From Archilochus colubris (Eukaryota; Chordata; Aves; Apodiformes; Trochilidae), in assembly GCA_023079485.1 (NCBI GenBank), contig CM041084.1:129654792-129718791 (forward strand): DNA of 64,000 bases, written 5' to 3'. Shown here piece by piece: positions 60,201 to 64,000 of the stretch. The notes under the pieces are model-generated. The model worked only from the letters and a program-made list of their open reading frames with translations. It was not told where the DNA came from and did not search any database. Each line of letters begins with the position of its first letter. The stretch's first letter is position 1. A program made the position numbers and the translations under genes.

Positions 60201-63200
60201 ACCCCCTAAAGAAAATGTGAAATGGAGCTGCAGCTACAACCCACTAGGATAGTGGGGGAAACAAGTACCCTTAATCATGAAGGAGATGAAGGAAATGATG
60301 TCTTGGTAAAGAGCCTGGGGGCCAGTTGATATAGGGTTGGAGAGGAGTGCTAGCCCTCTAGCAGGTGGAACAGATTACAATAGCAAGAGTGACTTGAATG
60401 GGCCAAGTTTTTGCTGATAGTTTCCAGATGATGTTTAATGAATCAGTGATGTGTTTTGGTCTTCCTGCAGTGTTTAGGACAATACATTTGACAAATGCTA
60501 GGGTAATCAGCTATTCATAATTATTGTTTCTAGGGGCCTGTAACAAGGATAAGAATATGGGCAGTATTTGATACAGCATCTTCTAAAATAGCACACAAAA
60601 GAAAAATGCAAGATGGCTTAAATACTGTTACTGTACACAGAAGAAATGCATTGGTGTAAGAAATGCTTGTTGTGGAGCTGACCAGTTGAGGTGCTGGACC
60701 TCCCTGTGGGTAAGGTGGTCGGTCCTATAGCAGATCCCAAATTGTGCATTAGGCTGGATGACACCAGAGCAGTCAAACTGGCCTGGAGTTCCTGTGTATG
60801 GAGAGAAACTGTTGCAATATGAAATATATGTTCTGTTCTGTTGACACTTAATCTTCAAGACAAAGTTGCACAAGTCAGGAAAGTGAATAAAAATGTAGGT
60901 AATGTCTCATCTCTTTTCTTCTCATGTTTGCAGTCTGTTCTCCTGAGTGTTTCCTGTCCCTCTTTCCTTGCAGCTTTTCATAGGAAACTGTTTCAGCTAC
61001 TTTTCCCTCTGGTTTCCTTGCACAGAGAATGTGGGGCGGTCTTTAGTCCACACATAATCAGTTTTGCTGAAGGAGTTCACCTAGCACTAGGCTTTCTGCT
61101 TTGTCTCTTCTGACTTCTTTCCTTTCAGGCCATCCTGTCCTCACAATAAGTGAGTTACACAGTTCTGTGTGAGTTTTGTGGAAAAAAACATGAGGAATTT
61201 TATTGTTGTTGTTTGTTTCTTTCTTTCCTTCCTTCCTTGCTCACCAGTGCATTGGCTCATCCCTCTAGGTTGGTAGCATCCAGTCTTGCTGAGGGTGCAC
61301 TCTATTCCATCTTCCAGGCCTTTATTAAGGATGAACAGCAACATGGGCTTGGTACTGATCCCAAGTAACCATCCACCAGTTGGAATTTATACCCCTGGTC
61401 TCAACGCTTTGAGCTCAGTGGTCCAGCCACTTTTGCATTCAACTTACCTCCTACTACCAATTGTTACGTCAACAATTTGGGAATAAGTTCTTTGCAGGAT
61501 GACAAAGGCTGTCCTAGAATGAGTATATTCTTTAGTCAACTAGTCAGCCATACAAGCACAGTCCACAAGCAGGAAATTATTTCCTTGCTTGCAGTTTTTG
61601 CATCTTGCAGATTCAGAAATGCTTTACAAATATAGGTATCTCTTACTGACTTGTAAAGTATCTTAAGCTCGTAATTTTAGAAATTAAAGAGGATAAGAAA
61701 AAGCAAAATTTTGTAGAGGAAGAGAAAACAGCAATGGTGAAGTTTACAAGTTTGTGTAGTAGGTACTGAAGATCAATTCAGGTTTTAAAATTCTGATTCA
61801 TAATAGTAATTGTTTTTCTGTATGCATAGATTTTTTTTTATTTTTTGACAACTTATTTTTCTTTAACTTGTTTTGATGAAAGCAGAGGAACAATATTTGC
61901 AAAAGTAGTGAAGTGATCCCCAACAGAATGCATTATTTTCCCATAAATCATTCTTACGAGGCATTTTGGAGGTCTTGTACATTAAATAGGATTTACATAT
62001 TTTCAAGACAGGAAGTGTCTTTGTAAAGAGAAAAAGATGTATTTATGTTAAATTTGGAAAACACAGTTATGAATGAAGATGATGAACTCCACTGATTAGG
62101 AAAGTTCTTAAAACCTCATTTAGTATGCATTCAGGTGTTGTCAACTGTTATTAGCTTTAAACCTTGCAGTGAGTGTTTAATTTTGCAGTAGAAAATTGAC
62201 TGAGGAACTTACATGTGAATTTACTAGCCAAGGTGTCTTTAGCATGTTACTTATGACTTGCATAGTTTTGGATGTAACCATAGTGCTCTATAAAAACATT
62301 ACAGCTGAATACCTGGTCTGACAGGTTTGCCAAAAGGGAAAAAGAAGCCTATTCTGTGAACTTCTATTTGTTCTGATCCAAGGTATATAACAACTCCCAT
62401 AAGCAAGACCTCATGTTAAAATTTTTTTATGTTTTCTAGTCTTTACTTATGATACAAGCTTGTGGGAAAAGATATTTTTGTAAATTACTCTTTTTTTAAA
62501 TAAATAATCTCTCTAGATAAATAATTAACTTTTTATTTTAGTTTTTTGCTGTTGTGACTTACTTGGAATCACTCTCATTAATGCTAAAATGAATGGACAT
62601 TTGTCAAATCTCATACTATAACTACAGTTATTAGCACTTTTAGAATATAAGTCCTTCCCACCGCAGAGTAATTTTGACTTTAACTTTAAAATGTTTGTCA
62701 TCTGGTGTGAGGTGGATTTATTGGGAGAGCAGTAGTTTTAGTGCCTTTTGGCTTGGGTTTTTCTGGTGACATCACTGATCTAGATACAGTGTGTGACTCT
62801 AGTTGGTTCCAGTGTTAAATAGTTTCATAATTATGCTAGTTTTGGCAGTTCACTTGGAACTTTTCCTCATTTCTTTAATGAACATGTTTTACTTCTGGGC
62901 TTATGAGACAGCCACATGTTTGAGAAATTAATAGTGTGCTCTGAGAGTTAACATACAGCAGAAGCATGCAGATACAGAAAGCTCTTGGATGGATGTCTAC
63001 ATAGCAATGTAGTTCTTATAAGGTCACTCTTATCTTGCAGTAATGAGGAAATGAAAAAATGGCTTTATGAAATATCAGTAGCTGTTGTGAAAAATGGTGT
63101 GTGTTCATGCCCAGAGAACCCTCTTGCAGCTCTAAAACCTTTTTGATAATTGTGTAATGTAAGGAAATGAATAGATATTATCCCAGATTAAACTTTTTTT

Positions 63201-64000
63201 CGTATGTTTGGTCAGGTTGAATTCTTCTTCTTAAGTGTAGGTGTACTGTTACTTCATGAGGATTAAGTTGCATGGGTATATTTCTGTGTTTGTCTTGCAT
63301 TTTGCCACCATCTTGGAACATGTGCGTTTTTGCTTTGATTACTTTTAGGTCTGCATACACTACATGGTTGTAACATTTTTCCATCACAATGTACTTGCAG
63401 CTCAAGGAAACAGAAAAAGCTTATTGTATTGATTGTATTTATAGGTTGAATTTCTTTCAAAAATAGCACAATTTAAGAGTTCTCTGTCCTTTTTTAAAAC
63501 AAAACCCCCTGAAATCCAGTATGGTAGTGTGTATTACTTACTCTCCAAAAGCAGAAAAAGCAAAAAGCTTAAACCACTCTTAAGTCATCTTTGAATGCTG
63601 GTTATACTCTATATGACTAAAACATCACATAGATTTTGCATGAAGTTAAGAGATTGATCAAATCTGGCCATGTAGATTTGCAGACAGAAAAGTTAGTCTT
63701 GAATGTAATCAGGCTTGATACCCTTAACACAGCAAAACCAGAATGCCTGCCCCAGCCCCCTTTCTTTTTCTTGTAGCCAACATAAATATTAGAAGGCAAG
63801 TGTAATGTGACCCTATCACATTGGCAGGTTGCAGGTTCAAAATATAAATAGCATTATGGTGATTCATCTGAAAAATTATTCTTATGCTATATATGAACTG
63901 GTTTCCAAGAAAGAAAGGTTATGGATGAAAGCTATTTCAAACAGTTTAGCGAAACAGTCAATGATTTATTTTTTTTTTCTTGGTAAACTTGAGAGTTGAA
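54228..64000 (+). other. VPS13B: VPS13B intron 3, remaining part to window edge
   Basis: AT-rich intronic sequence. An 8-bp inverted repeat (CCCATGCA / TGCATGGG) lies at 56262-56281. No repeat family, RNA gene or exon is recognised. Frames such as 56024-56362 (112 codons) contain no known motif. The intron continues past the window end. Confidence 0.65.

Noticed and set aside
36599..64000. VPS13B-hosted miRNAs (miR-599 and miR-875 in mammals)
   Set aside because: In mammals these lie much deeper in the gene, and no matching hairpin was seen. The 48-kb hairpin is not either of them as far as I can tell.

Overview
The window looks like nuclear DNA of a bird. It is AT-rich, gene-poor and intron-rich, and its dominant interspersed repeat is the CR1 LINE. 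About fifteen CR1 3' ends are present, recognisable by a block resembling GGTTGGAAGGGACCTCAGAG and an ATTCTATG-type tail. Six of them (at about 3.3, 15.9, 18.4, 27.8, 31.1 and 54.0 kb) are so alike that they must come from one fairly recently active subfamily. This is compatible with a non-galliform bird, possibly a CR1-rich lineage such as woodpeckers and relatives, but the species cannot be fixed from the sequence.

The only protein-coding gene I can support is the 5' end of VPS13B (COH1, the Cohen syndrome gene), on the + strand. A CpG island at about 28.40-29.06 kb carries GC boxes and three ETS-type motifs and must hold the promoter and a non-coding exon 1. Exon 2 (29538-29696) carries the start codon and codons 1-49. 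Exon 3 (36455-36598) carries codons 50-97. Both have good splice sites and join in phase 0. Together they encode the start of the chorein/VPS13 N-terminal domain of this large Golgi lipid-transfer protein. I found no exon 4, so 36599-64000 appears to be one intron of at least 27.4 kb.

Layout: 1-28.2 kb is the intergenic region upstream of VPS13B, with scattered CR1 copies, microsatellites and a probable nested LTR-like insertion inside a CR1 copy (24.7-25.7 kb). 28.2-29.1 kb is a CR1 fragment running straight into the CpG-island promoter. 29.5-36.6 kb holds exons 2 and 3, with two CR1 copies in intron 2. 36.6-64 kb is intron 3, with a long 5'-truncated antisense CR1 that keeps part of a dead reverse transcriptase, a sense CR1 close by in inverted orientation, and a perfect 39-bp inverted repeat with an 11-nt loop at 48046-48134.

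I saw no tRNA, rRNA, CRISPR array or bacterial-type operon. Most open frames in the window are chance or repeat-derived. The most unusual structure is the perfect 39-bp hairpin. The inverted intronic CR1 pair and the nested insertion come next. I did not find a clearly new multi-gene system.
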